Assembly: GCA_015061745.1 (NCBI GenBank)
Contig: SUWB01000028.1
Coordinates: 1-42,342, forward strand
DNA: 42,342 nucleotides
Reading direction: 5' to 3'
DNA from: Lentisphaerota bacterium
GTDB taxonomy: Bacteria; Verrucomicrobiota; Lentisphaeria; Victivallales; Victivallaceae
Part shown: in pieces, positions 24,401 to 32,588 of the stretch
Layout: every line of letters starts with the position of its first letter
How positions within the stretch are numbered: the first letter of the stretch is position 1
Position numbers and translations under genes: made by a program
Notes under the pieces: generated by a model
Databases searched by the model: none
What the model was told of the DNA's origin: nothing
Seen by the model: the letters and a program-made list of their open reading frames with translations, nothing else

Positions 24401-26083
24401 TTACCGGCCTTTACCGGAAAGACAAGCCCGGATCGTTTGGCCTGCAGCATTGAAAGCCAGCTTTTTGTTACGGCTTCCATCGACGATCCCCTTGTGGTTG
24501 AAGCCGCCTGTCCGTGCCTGACAGCTGTTGGAAATATATGTACGGGTATCGCAGAACTGCCAGAGAAAAGTTCCGCAGAACCGTTCTGAAGTCAGACAGT
24601 GACGCAAGGCTTCGCACAGGAGCTCCGACTGATAATCTTCGCTCCAACGCATTCCGGAATGGTCTCCCGGGAGCCCCTCTGCACCTATTTCGCTGATGAT
24701 AAGCGGCTTGTCCCGGTACTGGGGCGATGAGGCAAACTCTGCCAATTCCTGAAGATGGGAGTGTAAATATTCTTTGTCCAGAAATTGCTCATCGCTTCCT
24801 CCGTACCAGCAGGGGTAAGTGTTGAATGAGATGATATCCACCAGATCAAGGCAGATGTCTTTTTTACCGAACTTGGTGCCGAAAGTGACGGGACGCGTCG
24901 GGTCTTGTGCGTGGAGCATTGCGGCAAGGTCAGAGATCAACTCACGTCCTGCCGCTGTATTGCTGTGACATTCGTTGAGAAATCCCCACATAATGACACT
25001 CGGGTGATTGAAGCTTTTATGCACCATTTTTTCTGTCTGACGGAGCTGCATTTTACGGAAAAGAGGATCGGCCAGATCTTCTTCCTTATTGCCCCAAGCC
25101 AGAGATTCTTCCCAGACCAGAAAACCCATTGTGTCGCACATCGTAAGAAAATCCTCGCTCTGCGGGTAGTGGCAGCCCCGGATACAGTTGAACCCCTGCT
25201 GCTTGAGCATAAGAAGATCTGAGAGGCGGATGGCATCGGGAATGGCATAGCCGAAATCAGGATGACAGTCGTGACGGTTGATGCCTGCAACTTTTAATTC
25301 CTGGCCGTTGAGAAAGATTTTTCCCGCCTGGGTCTCAATGGTGCGCAGTCCGAAACGGGTCGTGAAATGGTGACCGTTGAGTTTTAATGTCAGTTTGTGA
25401 AGTTCCGGAGTCTCCGGAGACCAGACCCGGGGAAAGGGTACTGTGAAATGTCCTGAACCTTTGCCCTCCTTGAGCTCAATGGGAAGACCGGTTGTACTGT
25501 TATCAAAAAAGATTTCTCCACTGGAAAGAGCTGTTGTACTGCCCAGAAAACTCAAGCGGACTTCAACACGTCCTTTTTCCGGATCAAGGGGGAGCACTTT
25601 GATATACTCAGGATAAAACTCCTCTGCCGGGGCAATGGTCACTTTGCGGTAGATGCCGCCGTGAGCATAAAAATCATAATTGGGCTTGAAAGGAGAGCCA
25701 GGAACCGTGTCAAAGACATTATTGACCGCGATGACGAGTTCGTGTTCTCCGCAGGACCCCGCATTAAAGCGGATTCTTTCTGAGGTGAACGGCGTGTCGG
25801 AGATGCCGATACGGACTCCGTCCCAGTAAAATTCTCCGCGCAGCCCGAGAGCTTCACAACAGAGCTCTGTCATACCTCCTGCATAAACTTTACGGCGGTA
25901 AATACCTGTACCCCGTTTCATACGGCAATCAGGCAGCAGATCCCAACAGCCCGGAACGGGGGCGTATGAGTCATATTCAAGAGAAGAAATTGAAAGATCT
26001 TCAAGTGTGCCGGGACGGTAGGCGAATTGCCAGATCCCTGAAAGATCTTGGAGGGGGCCGGGAGATTCTGAAAGGGGGTACAT
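24401..26083 (-). CDS. GH2 glycoside hydrolase (beta-galactosidase/beta-glucuronidase-like)
   Basis: This 560-residue protein has the GH2 layout: sugar-binding domain (about 10-165), immunoglobulin-like domain (165-260) and TIM barrel. The barrel holds VAGINRHDCHPDFG, HPSVIMWGFLNECHS (acid/base E371) and PLIISEIGAEG (nucleophile E465). It cleaves a terminal beta-linked sugar, and its short three-domain form is closest to beta-glucuronidases. The exact sugar is unknown. No signal peptide. I placed the start at 26083 because a promoter (26126-26154) lies between it and the next in-frame start at 26164, which would put the longer start upstream of the transcription start. Confidence 0.88.
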   Translation of the reverse strand: MYPLSESPGPLQDLSGIWQFAYRPGTLEDLSISSLEYDSYAPVPGCWDLLPDCRMKRGTGIYRRKVYAGGMTELCCEALGLRGEFYWDGVRIGISDTPFTSERIRFNAGSCGEHELVIAVNNVFDTVPGSPFKPNYDFYAHGGIYRKVTIAPAEEFYPEYIKVLPLDPEKGRVEVRLSFLGSTTALSSGEIFFDNSTTGLPIELKEGKGSGHFTVPFPRVWSPETPELHKLTLKLNGHHFTTRFGLRTIETQAGKIFLNGQELKVAGINRHDCHPDFGYAIPDAIRLSDLLMLKQQGFNCIRGCHYPQSEDFLTMCDTMGFLVWEESLAWGNKEEDLADPLFRKMQLRQTEKMVHKSFNHPSVIMWGFLNECHSNTAAGRELISDLAAMLHAQDPTRPVTFGTKFGKKDICLDLVDIISFNTYPCWYGGSDEQFLDKEYLHSHLQELAEFASSPQYRDKPLIISEIGAEGLPGDHSGMRWSEDYQSELLCEALRHCLTSERFCGTFLWQFCDTRTYISNSCQARTGGFNHKGIVDGSRNKKLAFNAAGQTIRACLSGKGR

Positions 26084-26125
26084 ATTCAATATTATCCATT
26101 TCTCAAAGTTTAACGGTTGTGTTAT

Positions 26126-26154
26126 AATATAGCAGGAGAAAAGGTCAAATGCAA
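26126..26154 (-). promoter_or_regulatory. promoter of the GH2 gene, extended -10
   Basis: On the minus strand, TTGCAT is followed after 17 bp by TATATT preceded by TGC, an extended -10 pattern. The leader would be about 35 nt. Confidence 0.5.
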
Positions 26155-26216
26155 TCAGAAACACAGGCTGAGAAAAGTGAAAAAGAAAAAGTTTTCTGAA
26201 AAAAAATGTTTTGCCC

Positions 26217-26245
26217 TTGAAAAATATTTTTTTTGGTGCTACATT
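26217..26245 (+). promoter_or_regulatory. promoter of the repeat-protein gene, extended -10
   Basis: TTGAAA is followed after 17 bp by TACATT, with TGC just before it. The leader would be about 40 nt to the ATG at 26290, which has an AAAGGAG site. Confidence 0.55.
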
Positions 26246-26289
26246 TACTCAGAAAGCCCAAAAAACTTCTTATAAAGGAGAAAGTAAAA

Positions 26290-26685
26290 ATGAAAAAAAC
26301 AATTGCTGTATGCGGTGCCGCTTTTTTGAGTGCTGCTCTCTTTGCCGCTCCCGGCGGACGTCCCGGAGCTCCTGCTCCCCGTCCCGAGGCTCCCGCTCCC
26401 CGTCCGGGGGCGAAGGTTGTGAAACCTGCTCCCCGTCCGGCGGTGAAAGTCGTGAAACCTGCTCCCCGTCCGGTGGTCAAGGTGGTCAAGCCTGCTCCCC
26501 GTCCGGTGGTCAAGGTGGTCAAACCTGCTCCCCGTCCGGTGGTCAAGGTGGTCAAGCCTGCTCCCCGTCCGGTGGTCAAGGTGGTCAAGCCTGCTCCCCG
26601 TCCGGTGGTGAAGGTGGTTCCTCCCCCGCCTGCCAAACACCGTCATATGCCTCCGCCGCCCCGTCCCTGGTGGAAGTTTTGGTGA
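26290..26685 (+). CDS. small exported Pro/Lys/Val-rich repeat protein
   Basis: This 131-residue protein has a signal peptide (MKKTIAVCGAAFLSAALFA, likely cut before APGG). Seven tandem 11-residue units of the form PAPRPVVKVVK follow, and then a short tail PPPPAKHRHMPPPPRPWWKFW. It is strongly basic and should be extended, perhaps polyproline-II-like, since each unit has two or three prolines spaced by charged residues. Such sequences occur in envelope-spanning linkers (as in TonB) and in cationic surface proteins. No enzymatic domain is present. The aromatic tail could interact with a membrane, glycan or protein. The start follows AAAGGAG by 8 nt. It has its own promoter and a terminator right after it. 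Function unknown. Confidence 0.82.
   Translation: MKKTIAVCGAAFLSAALFAAPGGRPGAPAPRPEAPAPRPGAKVVKPAPRPAVKVVKPAPRPVVKVVKPAPRPVVKVVKPAPRPVVKVVKPAPRPVVKVVKPAPRPVVKVVPPPPAKHRHMPPPPRPWWKFW
26392..26622 (+). repeat. seven tandem 33-bp repeats inside the small exported protein
   Basis: Units begin at 26392, 26425, 26458, 26491, 26524, 26557 and 26590 with an exact 33-bp period, each opening with a form of CCTGCTCCCCGTCCG. The middle units are almost identical at the DNA level, including synonymous positions, so the array expanded recently. It encodes the 11-residue protein repeat and is not a CRISPR array. Confidence 0.95.
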
Positions 26686-26714
26686 TTTGCGTGTGTTAAC
26701 GGCAAATTGAAACA

Positions 26715-26755
26715 ACTCCGTTCTCTTTATTTTTGGGAGGACGGAGTATTTTTTA
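26715..26755 (+). terminator. intrinsic terminator after the repeat-protein gene
   Basis: ACTCCGT and ACGGAGT form a 7-bp stem, with possible inner pairing, followed by ATTTTTTAA. It ends only 11 nt before the lactonase ATG at 26766. Confidence 0.8.
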
Positions 26756-26765
26756 AGAGAAGAAT

Positions 26766-27800
26766 ATGTTTATGAAAGCAACTTTTTATCTTACCGCCTG
26801 GAGCAAGGATTCTCCCCAGGGGGGAATCTACACTTATGATATTATTGAAGGAAGATTGGAAGAAGCTGGCTTCCTCCCCCTTTTGACGGCAGGATATCTC
26901 TGTTTTTCTTCTGACGGGAGACGCCTTTATGCCACCGGCAGCCGGAACGGCGAAGAAGGCGTTGCTGCCTGTGCGGTCAATTCTGACGGAACATTGACTT
27001 ATCTCAACTTTATGCCCTCTCAGGACAAAAGTTTCTGTCACAACTGTGCTGCTCCCGGAGGAAAATTCCTTTATGCCGCCAACTACAGTTCCGGTAATGT
27101 TGCGGAATTTACTCTCGCTTCTGATGGGCGGATCGCCGGAAGAAACAAGGTTATTGCTCATACCGGATCCGGCCCCGTTGCGGCCCGGCAGGAAAGTGCA
27201 CACCCCCACTTTGTCGGCATTACTCCTGATAACGCATTTCTGTCTGTGGCCGATCTGGGGATCGACAAGATCGTATGTTATCCTTTTGATCCTGAAACAG
27301 GAATAGATGACAGGCATCCTGTTGAAAGTCCGATGCCTTCAGGATGCGGCCCCAGACATATTCACTTTGCCAAAGATGATATTGCCTACTTGCTGACGGA
27401 ACTCGGGAATACCGTTTTGAGTATGAAATACAGCAAAGGGCATTTCAGTGTCCTTGAAGAAATTTCTCTTTTACCGGAAAAATGTGTCTGCGACAGCAAG
27501 GCCTCTGCTCTGCGAATGAGTGCAGACGGCAGATTTCTTGTTGCCACCAACCGGGGATTTGATTCTCTGGTCGTTATTGAAGTTGATGGTAAAGGGGGGA
27601 TGAAAAAGATTCAAACCACCTTGTCAGGGGGACGCAGTCCCCGGGATGTGAATTTTTTACCCGATGGCAGATCATTTGCCGCAGCTAATGAGTTTTCGGA
27701 TGATATTTATTTCTTTGACTTTGACCCTGAAACGGGACAGTTGATCCCAAATGGACTCAAATTGGCACATTTACGCCCCCTTTGTATTGCGTGGAGGTAA
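26766..27800 (+). CDS. lactonase-type beta-propeller (6-phosphogluconolactonase-like), cytoplasmic
   Basis: This 344-residue protein belongs to the lactonase family of seven-bladed beta-propellers, whose best-known member (YbhE/Pgl) hydrolyses 6-phosphogluconolactone in the pentose phosphate pathway. Its family segments are ARQESAHPHFVGITPD, VADLGIDKIVCYPFDPETG, GPRHIHF and VATNRGFDSLVV. No signal peptide is visible. Other family members act on different lactones or have lost activity, so the exact substrate is open. It starts only 11 nt after the preceding terminator with no obvious promoter, so it may depend on read-through. The second lactonase gene begins 1 nt after its stop. Confidence 0.88.
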   Translation: MFMKATFYLTAWSKDSPQGGIYTYDIIEGRLEEAGFLPLLTAGYLCFSSDGRRLYATGSRNGEEGVAACAVNSDGTLTYLNFMPSQDKSFCHNCAAPGGKFLYAANYSSGNVAEFTLASDGRIAGRNKVIAHTGSGPVAARQESAHPHFVGITPDNAFLSVADLGIDKIVCYPFDPETGIDDRHPVESPMPSGCGPRHIHFAKDDIAYLLTELGNTVLSMKYSKGHFSVLEEISLLPEKCVCDSKASALRMSADGRFLVATNRGFDSLVVIEVDGKGGMKKIQTTLSGGRSPRDVNFLPDGRSFAAANEFSDDIYFFDFDPETGQLIPNGLKLAHLRPLCIAWR

Positions 27801-27801
27801 T

Positions 27802-28866
27802 ATGGAAATGAAAAATCTTTTTTGTCTGCTGTTTGCCCTTTTGTGTATGCTGACTGCCGGATGTACGTTTGAACGGATCTATGTGGGAAGCAGCGATGGA
27901 ATAAGCCGTATGGTTTTGATGCTGGAACCCCGGTTCTGGTATGGCGCAAAGGTGAGCAATACGCCCGGTATCTCTTATATGGCCCGGCAGGGCAAGTTTC
28001 TGTATGCGGCACGCAGGGTATCCAAAGGGTGTTATGGGGTGGATTCTTATCAGATCTTGAAAAATGGTGATTTGAAAGCTCTTAACAGCTTTACGATTCC
28101 CGGAAAAACCGGGTATTGTCATATTTCTCTGTCTGCTGACGGAAAATTCCTTTTCGGAAGTTCCTATTCCGGAGCATTTGTTGATCTTCTTTCCCTCAAC
28201 TCTGACGGCAGGATCATCAAACTTCACAAGCGTTATTTTTTCAGTGGCCGAAGTGTTCATAAACGTCAGAAAAAATCTCATCCTCATTTTGCTTCTCAAA
28301 CTCCTGACGGCAAGATGATTCTGGTGGCAGATCTGGGAAGTGACCGTATCCATACATTCAAGTATGATGCTGTTGAAGGAGCTCTCCCCGAAAAAAGCAT
28401 TGCTGTGACTCCCGGAGCGGGGCCCCGGCATTTGAGTTTTTCTGAGGACGGCAAATTTTTCTTTGCTGCCAATGAACTGAATAATACAGTCACTTCATTT
28501 ACTCTCGGTCAGGGCAAAATAAAAATGATCGACAGCTGTTCTCTGCTGCCGGATTCCTGGAAAGGAACCAGTTATGCCGGAGCCATAAAGACCATTCCCG
28601 GCAATCGTCTCTGCGTCACCAACCGGGGACACGATTCCATTGCTGTCGTGAAGTTTGATCCTCAAGGCAAACTGAAGTTGGAAAAGATTTTTTCAGCTGC
28701 CGGGAATTTCCCTTATGACCTTGAATATATAAATGGAAAACTCTTTCTTGTCAATATGCGCAGCGACACCTTTTCTGACTGGACAGAAAAGAATAATGAC
28801 TGGAAAATAAATGACAAAGGTACGATCCGCCGTCCAATGTGTGTGGTTGCCGCAGAAAAAAGATAA
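27802..28866 (+). CDS. lactonase-type beta-propeller lipoprotein
   Basis: This 354-residue paralogue of the previous gene shares KSHPHFASQTPDGKMILVADLGSDRIHTFKYD and GPRHLSF. It begins with a lipoprotein signal peptide (MEMKNLFCLLFALLCMLTAGC, lipobox LTAGC). It should therefore sit on an envelope membrane and cannot act on a cytoplasmic sugar phosphate. A binding or scaffold role, or activity on an extracytoplasmic lactone, is more likely. The ATG is preceded by GGAGG inside the last codons of the upstream gene, so translation is tightly linked. The stop is 5 nt from the end of the convergent ABC-F gene, and no terminator is visible between them. Confidence 0.85.
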   Translation: MEMKNLFCLLFALLCMLTAGCTFERIYVGSSDGISRMVLMLEPRFWYGAKVSNTPGISYMARQGKFLYAARRVSKGCYGVDSYQILKNGDLKALNSFTIPGKTGYCHISLSADGKFLFGSSYSGAFVDLLSLNSDGRIIKLHKRYFFSGRSVHKRQKKSHPHFASQTPDGKMILVADLGSDRIHTFKYDAVEGALPEKSIAVTPGAGPRHLSFSEDGKFFFAANELNNTVTSFTLGQGKIKMIDSCSLLPDSWKGTSYAGAIKTIPGNRLCVTNRGHDSIAVVKFDPQGKLKLEKIFSAAGNFPYDLEYINGKLFLVNMRSDTFSDWTEKNNDWKINDKGTIRRPMCVVAAEKR

Positions 28867-28871
28867 ATTGA

Positions 28872-30752
28872 TTACTTTTTGCATTCAGCCGCTTTTGTCT
28901 CAAGTTCTTCCCAGCGGGAATAGAGGGCGGCCAATTCTTTTTGGGCGTTTTCAAACTCCTGCTGGAGTTTTGCACTGTCGGTGCCGTGCTGAGCGAAAAA
29001 GTCAGGTGAGGAAAACATATTTTCGTATTCTGCAACTTTTTCTTCCGCTGCGGCGATACGTTCTTCCATACCTTCAAGCTCTTTCTGCTCCTTGAAAGAA
29101 AGTTTTTTCTTTGCCGGAGGGGCTGGGGGCGGTGTCTGAACTTTTAAGTGCTCTTTTTCTTTGGGCTGTTCCTGAATTTTTTGCGGACGTTTTTCCAGGT
29201 AATAATCGTAATCTCCGGGCGTGAAAAAGGCTTTCCCTTCACCGTCAAAACCCAGAATATGAGTTGAAATGCGGTTGAGAAAATAACGGTCGTGGCTGAC
29301 CGCTATGAGGCAGCCGTTGAAATCCAGTAATGCTTCCTCAAGAAGCCGCAGAGATGACAAATCAAGGTCATTGGTAGGTTCGTCAAGAAGCAGGAAATTT
29401 CCCCCTTTGAGCAGGATTTTTGCCAACGCAAGACGAGCCTTTTCGCCACCTGAAAGGCGGTTGATCTTAGTATTGATGCGGCGTTCATCAAAAAGAAAAC
29501 GCCGCAGATAGGTCCAGACGGAAATGGATTCAGAGCCCAGCTGGACAGTGGAAAGTCCTTCACTTATTTCTTCAAGGACACTTTTTTCTTCATTCAGCAG
29601 TACACGGGACTGGTCAACATAGTTGAATTGAACAGTCGGAGCCACCCGGATCGTACCGGAATCAGGAGATAAAGCTCCGGTAATCAGGCGTAAAAAGGTG
29701 GTTTTTCCAGCACCGTTTGGGCCGACGACTCCCAGACGGCAGCCGGGAGAAAATTCAAAATTGAAATCCTTGATGATCTCCCGTTCCCCGAAATTCAAAG
29801 AAACGTTTTTCATTTCAAGAATCATATTTCCCATTCGAGCCCCTCTGGGAATGACCAGGTCTATTTCTTCATCCCGGACAGGACCAGACTGGGCGGCGAT
29901 TTCTTCGTATCGTCTCAGGCGGCCCATATTGCGTTTCATTCGGGCTTTGGGGGAACGGCGGACCCATTCGATTTCCCGGCGTAAAAAGCTCTGGCGGCGA
30001 TTTTCCTGAGCGTCGGCAGCTTCAAGGCGTTCCGCTCTGCCTGCCAGATAGTCGGCGTAGTTGCCGGGGTAACTGTAAATCTTGCCGTGGTCAAGTTCCA
30101 CCACCCGGGTGGCGATTTTATCCAGAAAACGCCGGTCGTGGGTGATGAAAAGGGCAGTCCCCCGCCACGCAGCAAGGAAGTTTTCGATCCATTCGATGGT
30201 TTCCACATCCAAGTGGTTGGTGGGTTCGTCCAGAAGCAGCAGGTCAGGTTCTGAAATAATGGCTCTTGCCAGAGCAATACGGCGTTTTTCGCCGCCGGAA
30301 GCATTGGCAATGGGGTGAGCTTCATCAGGAAGATGCAGCTTTTCCATAATTTCATCAAGTTTGTGCTCCAGATGCCACGCATTGTAACGGTTGAGGATCT
30401 CTTCGATCCTGTCGTGTTCGGCAGCAGGAAGTTTTGTTTCGTACAAACGCTGCAATTCATAGAACCACTCAAGTCCGGTACGGATATTTTCTCTTGCGGA
30501 CAAAGTGTCATCAAGCTGGAAATCCTGAGGCATTGCGGCAATACGCAGATCCCGTTCCCTGGCGATTTTTGTGTCAAGGGGGATTTCGCTTCCTGAAATG
30601 ACTTTGAGCAAAGTGGTCTTGCCGCTGCCGTTGCGGCCGATAAGGGCAATGCGTTCACCTTCAAAGGCAGCAAGAGAAGCATCATCAAAGATAATCTGTT
30701 CACCGATGCTCAAATTGAGGTTTTCAACAGTAAAAAGACAGCGGGGACTCAT
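28872..30752 (-). CDS. ABC-F family ATPase (Uup-like)
   Basis: This 626-residue soluble protein has two ABC domains and no membrane segment. The Walker A motifs are GRNGSGKTT and GPNGAGKTT. The signature motifs are SGGEKRRIALARA and SGGEKARLALAKI, and each is followed by a Walker B ending LLLLDEPTNHLD or LLLDEPTNDLD. The region between the domains is the ABC-F linker that enters the ribosomal E site. The C-terminal 100 residues are coiled coil, as in Uup. Such proteins act on the ribosome or on DNA structures. It overlaps the trmL stop by 4 nt, and with the other minus-strand genes forms a translation-related cluster. It could be a resistance or stress factor, but nothing here says so. Confidence 0.92.
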   Translation of the reverse strand: MSPRCLFTVENLNLSIGEQIIFDDASLAAFEGERIALIGRNGSGKTTLLKVISGSEIPLDTKIARERDLRIAAMPQDFQLDDTLSARENIRTGLEWFYELQRLYETKLPAAEHDRIEEILNRYNAWHLEHKLDEIMEKLHLPDEAHPIANASGGEKRRIALARAIISEPDLLLLDEPTNHLDVETIEWIENFLAAWRGTALFITHDRRFLDKIATRVVELDHGKIYSYPGNYADYLAGRAERLEAADAQENRRQSFLRREIEWVRRSPKARMKRNMGRLRRYEEIAAQSGPVRDEEIDLVIPRGARMGNMILEMKNVSLNFGEREIIKDFNFEFSPGCRLGVVGPNGAGKTTFLRLITGALSPDSGTIRVAPTVQFNYVDQSRVLLNEEKSVLEEISEGLSTVQLGSESISVWTYLRRFLFDERRINTKINRLSGGEKARLALAKILLKGGNFLLLDEPTNDLDLSSLRLLEEALLDFNGCLIAVSHDRYFLNRISTHILGFDGEGKAFFTPGDYDYYLEKRPQKIQEQPKEKEHLKVQTPPPAPPAKKKLSFKEQKELEGMEERIAAAEEKVAEYENMFSSPDFFAQHGTDSAKLQQEFENAQKELAALYSRWEELETKAAECKK

Positions 30753-31225
30753 AAATCAAGCAAAGCCTCATTTTGACGGAGTGCCTCATAAAAGACAATG
30801 GAAACAGAATTGGCAAGGTTCAGACTGCGGTTGAATTTTCCCGGCATAGGAATCGTTCTGAGCAAATCAGCGTATGTATCGTAAAATTCCGGGGGCAATC
30901 CGGCTGATTCCCGTCCGAAAACAAGATAGTCGTGTTCTTTGTATTCCGTATTCCAATACCGTTTTTTCCCTTTGGTGGAAAAGAAAAACATCCGCTCCGG
31001 GCGATTTTTTTCGAGGAATTCTTCCCAATTTTTGTAAATATGCAGATCAAGGTGCTGCCAGTAATCCATTCCGGCGCGTTTTACATATTTGTCATCAAGA
31101 GAGAAGCCCAGAGGTTCGATCAGGTGCAGTGTGGCATCAGTTGCCACAGCCAAACGGCCGATAGTACCGGTATTCTGAGGAATTTCCGGAGCGACCAGAA
31201 CAATATTGAAGTGAACAGCTTTCAT
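30749..31225 (-). CDS. trmL: tRNA (cytidine/uridine-34) 2'-O-methyltransferase
   Basis: This 158-residue SPOUT methyltransferase has the TrmL motifs. VLVAPEIPQNTGTIGRLAVATDATLHLIEPLGF is the N-terminal region, YLVFGRESAGLP is the cofactor knot, and IPMPGKFNRSLNLANSVSIVFYEALRQ is the C-terminal knot. It methylates the wobble ribose of tRNA-Leu isoacceptors in E. coli. Length matches. It overlaps rsmB by 4 nt and the ABC-F gene by 4 nt. Confidence 0.95.
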   Translation of the reverse strand: MKAVHFNIVLVAPEIPQNTGTIGRLAVATDATLHLIEPLGFSLDDKYVKRAGMDYWQHLDLHIYKNWEEFLEKNRPERMFFFSTKGKKRYWNTEYKEHDYLVFGRESAGLPPEFYDTYADLLRTIPMPGKFNRSLNLANSVSIVFYEALRQNEALLDL

Positions 31226-32562
31226 CGTGCGCTTTTCTCCATAACTGCGGCAAACATATAATCACAGTTGCCGTCACCGGCGTTGAAACGGTAACAGCCA
31301 TTGGTAAAAACGCCGGTCAGGGGATGGGGGGCTTCTTTGAGGACGAATTCTTCGTGCCGCTCAAGGAAAGATTGGATCTGAAGTTCATTCTCTTCAGGGA
31401 AAAGAGAGCAGGTGGAATAAATGAGTGTTCCCCCGGGCTTGACGGCAGAGCAGAAGTTCTCAAGGATCTCCCGCTGAACTTTGGTATGGGCAGCAAGTTT
31501 TTCCATTGTAAAACTCCACTGCATACCGGGATTGCGCCGCCAGACACCGGAACCGGTACAGGGTACATCGAGCAGAACTCTGTCACAGGGGACGAAATCA
31601 CGCCACAATTTGCCTTCGTGGGCCCGGGTGCGGATGTTGAAAAGTCCCGCACGGACAGCCCGGCGGCGGAGTTCATCCAGCTTGTTGGCCCGGATATCAC
31701 CGGCGATGACAGTTCCCTTGTTTTTCATCAGAGCTGCCAGCTGAAGTGTTTTGCCGCCGGCCCCGGCACAGGCGTCAAGGACTCTTTCACCGCTCCTGAC
31801 ACCACAGACGGCACCGATGGCCTGACTGGCAAGATCCTGAACTTCAAAACGGCCCTTTGAATAACTTTCAAGAGAAAAGAGATTGATTCTGGGGGCATAA
31901 AGAGCAGCTGCACCGGGGAGCTTTTCAGAAACTTCACAGCGAAGATTTTTTTCTTTGAATTCAGCCAGACATTTTTCTTCTTCCCGGTGGATCCTGATCC
32001 ACAGAGGGGGACGCTGGGCCAGAGATTCTGCCACGACTCCCGCATTGGGGATCTTTTCCTGAAGCCACTCAGGAAGCAGCTGAGAGGAATTCAAGGTACA
32101 TTCTATCTGCAAGGCCTTTGCCGCCGCCCGTGCCCGGGCAACAGGACTTTTGGGGGCTCCTTTGGGCAGAGGGGGGAAGTTGTAAATTGTTGAAAAGTTG
32201 AGAAGTTCAGCAGCTCCCGGATTGTCGCAGTAGAGAGCCGTGTAAAAGAGCACTCCCAACTCCCGTTTTGAAAAGAGCACTTCGCCTGTCTCGGTGCTTT
32301 TTCTCCATTCTCCGGGCATCATATTGCGCAAATATCCCCAATACCGGAGCAATGCGTAAATACATCCTGAAATAAGAGCCCTGTCCCGGGAACCGCATTG
32401 ACGGTTGTTGCGGAAAAATTCTGCCAGCAGCAGATCAGGGGGCATCTGTCTGCCGAAAACACCGTTGAGAACGCTTTTCCCCGCGGTGTAAAGCAGATTC
32501 AGCTGGGATTCCATCTTGCGTTCATTCAAACGTTTATTATTGCTGTGTTCGTATTCACTCAT
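31222..32562 (-). CDS. RsmB-family rRNA cytosine-C5 methyltransferase
   Basis: This protein is about 446 residues from this start. An N-terminal NusB-like region (about 20-150) is followed by a SAM-dependent methyltransferase with motif VLDACAGAGGKTLQLA. DVPCTGSGVWRRNPG and YSTCSLFPEEN carry the two catalytic cysteines of the NOL1/NOP2/Sun family. RsmB modifies C967 of 16S rRNA in E. coli; a related target is possible. I chose ATG 32562 because GAAGG lies 9 nt upstream. A TTG at 32592 would overlap the stop of the OppC-type gene, but it has no ribosome-binding site. Confidence 0.88.
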   Translation of the reverse strand: MSEYEHSNNKRLNERKMESQLNLLYTAGKSVLNGVFGRQMPPDLLLAEFFRNNRQCGSRDRALISGCIYALLRYWGYLRNMMPGEWRKSTETGEVLFSKRELGVLFYTALYCDNPGAAELLNFSTIYNFPPLPKGAPKSPVARARAAAKALQIECTLNSSQLLPEWLQEKIPNAGVVAESLAQRPPLWIRIHREEEKCLAEFKEKNLRCEVSEKLPGAAALYAPRINLFSLESYSKGRFEVQDLASQAIGAVCGVRSGERVLDACAGAGGKTLQLAALMKNKGTVIAGDIRANKLDELRRRAVRAGLFNIRTRAHEGKLWRDFVPCDRVLLDVPCTGSGVWRRNPGMQWSFTMEKLAAHTKVQREILENFCSAVKPGGTLIYSTCSLFPEENELQIQSFLERHEEFVLKEAPHPLTGVFTNGCYRFNAGDGNCDYMFAAVMEKSAR

Positions 32563-32588
32563 AAGAAAATACCTTCGATTAAAAGATT

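Noticed and set aside
26392-26622. CRISPR-like array
   Set aside because: Units are contiguous 33-bp coding repeats with no unique spacers between them, and no cas gene is present.
26145-26699. Cys/Ser/Gly-rich or Thr/Gly-rich repeat proteins in other frames of the 33-bp array
   Set aside because: Any frame of a 33-bp repeat gives a repeat protein. Only the frame at 26290 has a signal peptide, AAAGGAG site and a matching promoter.
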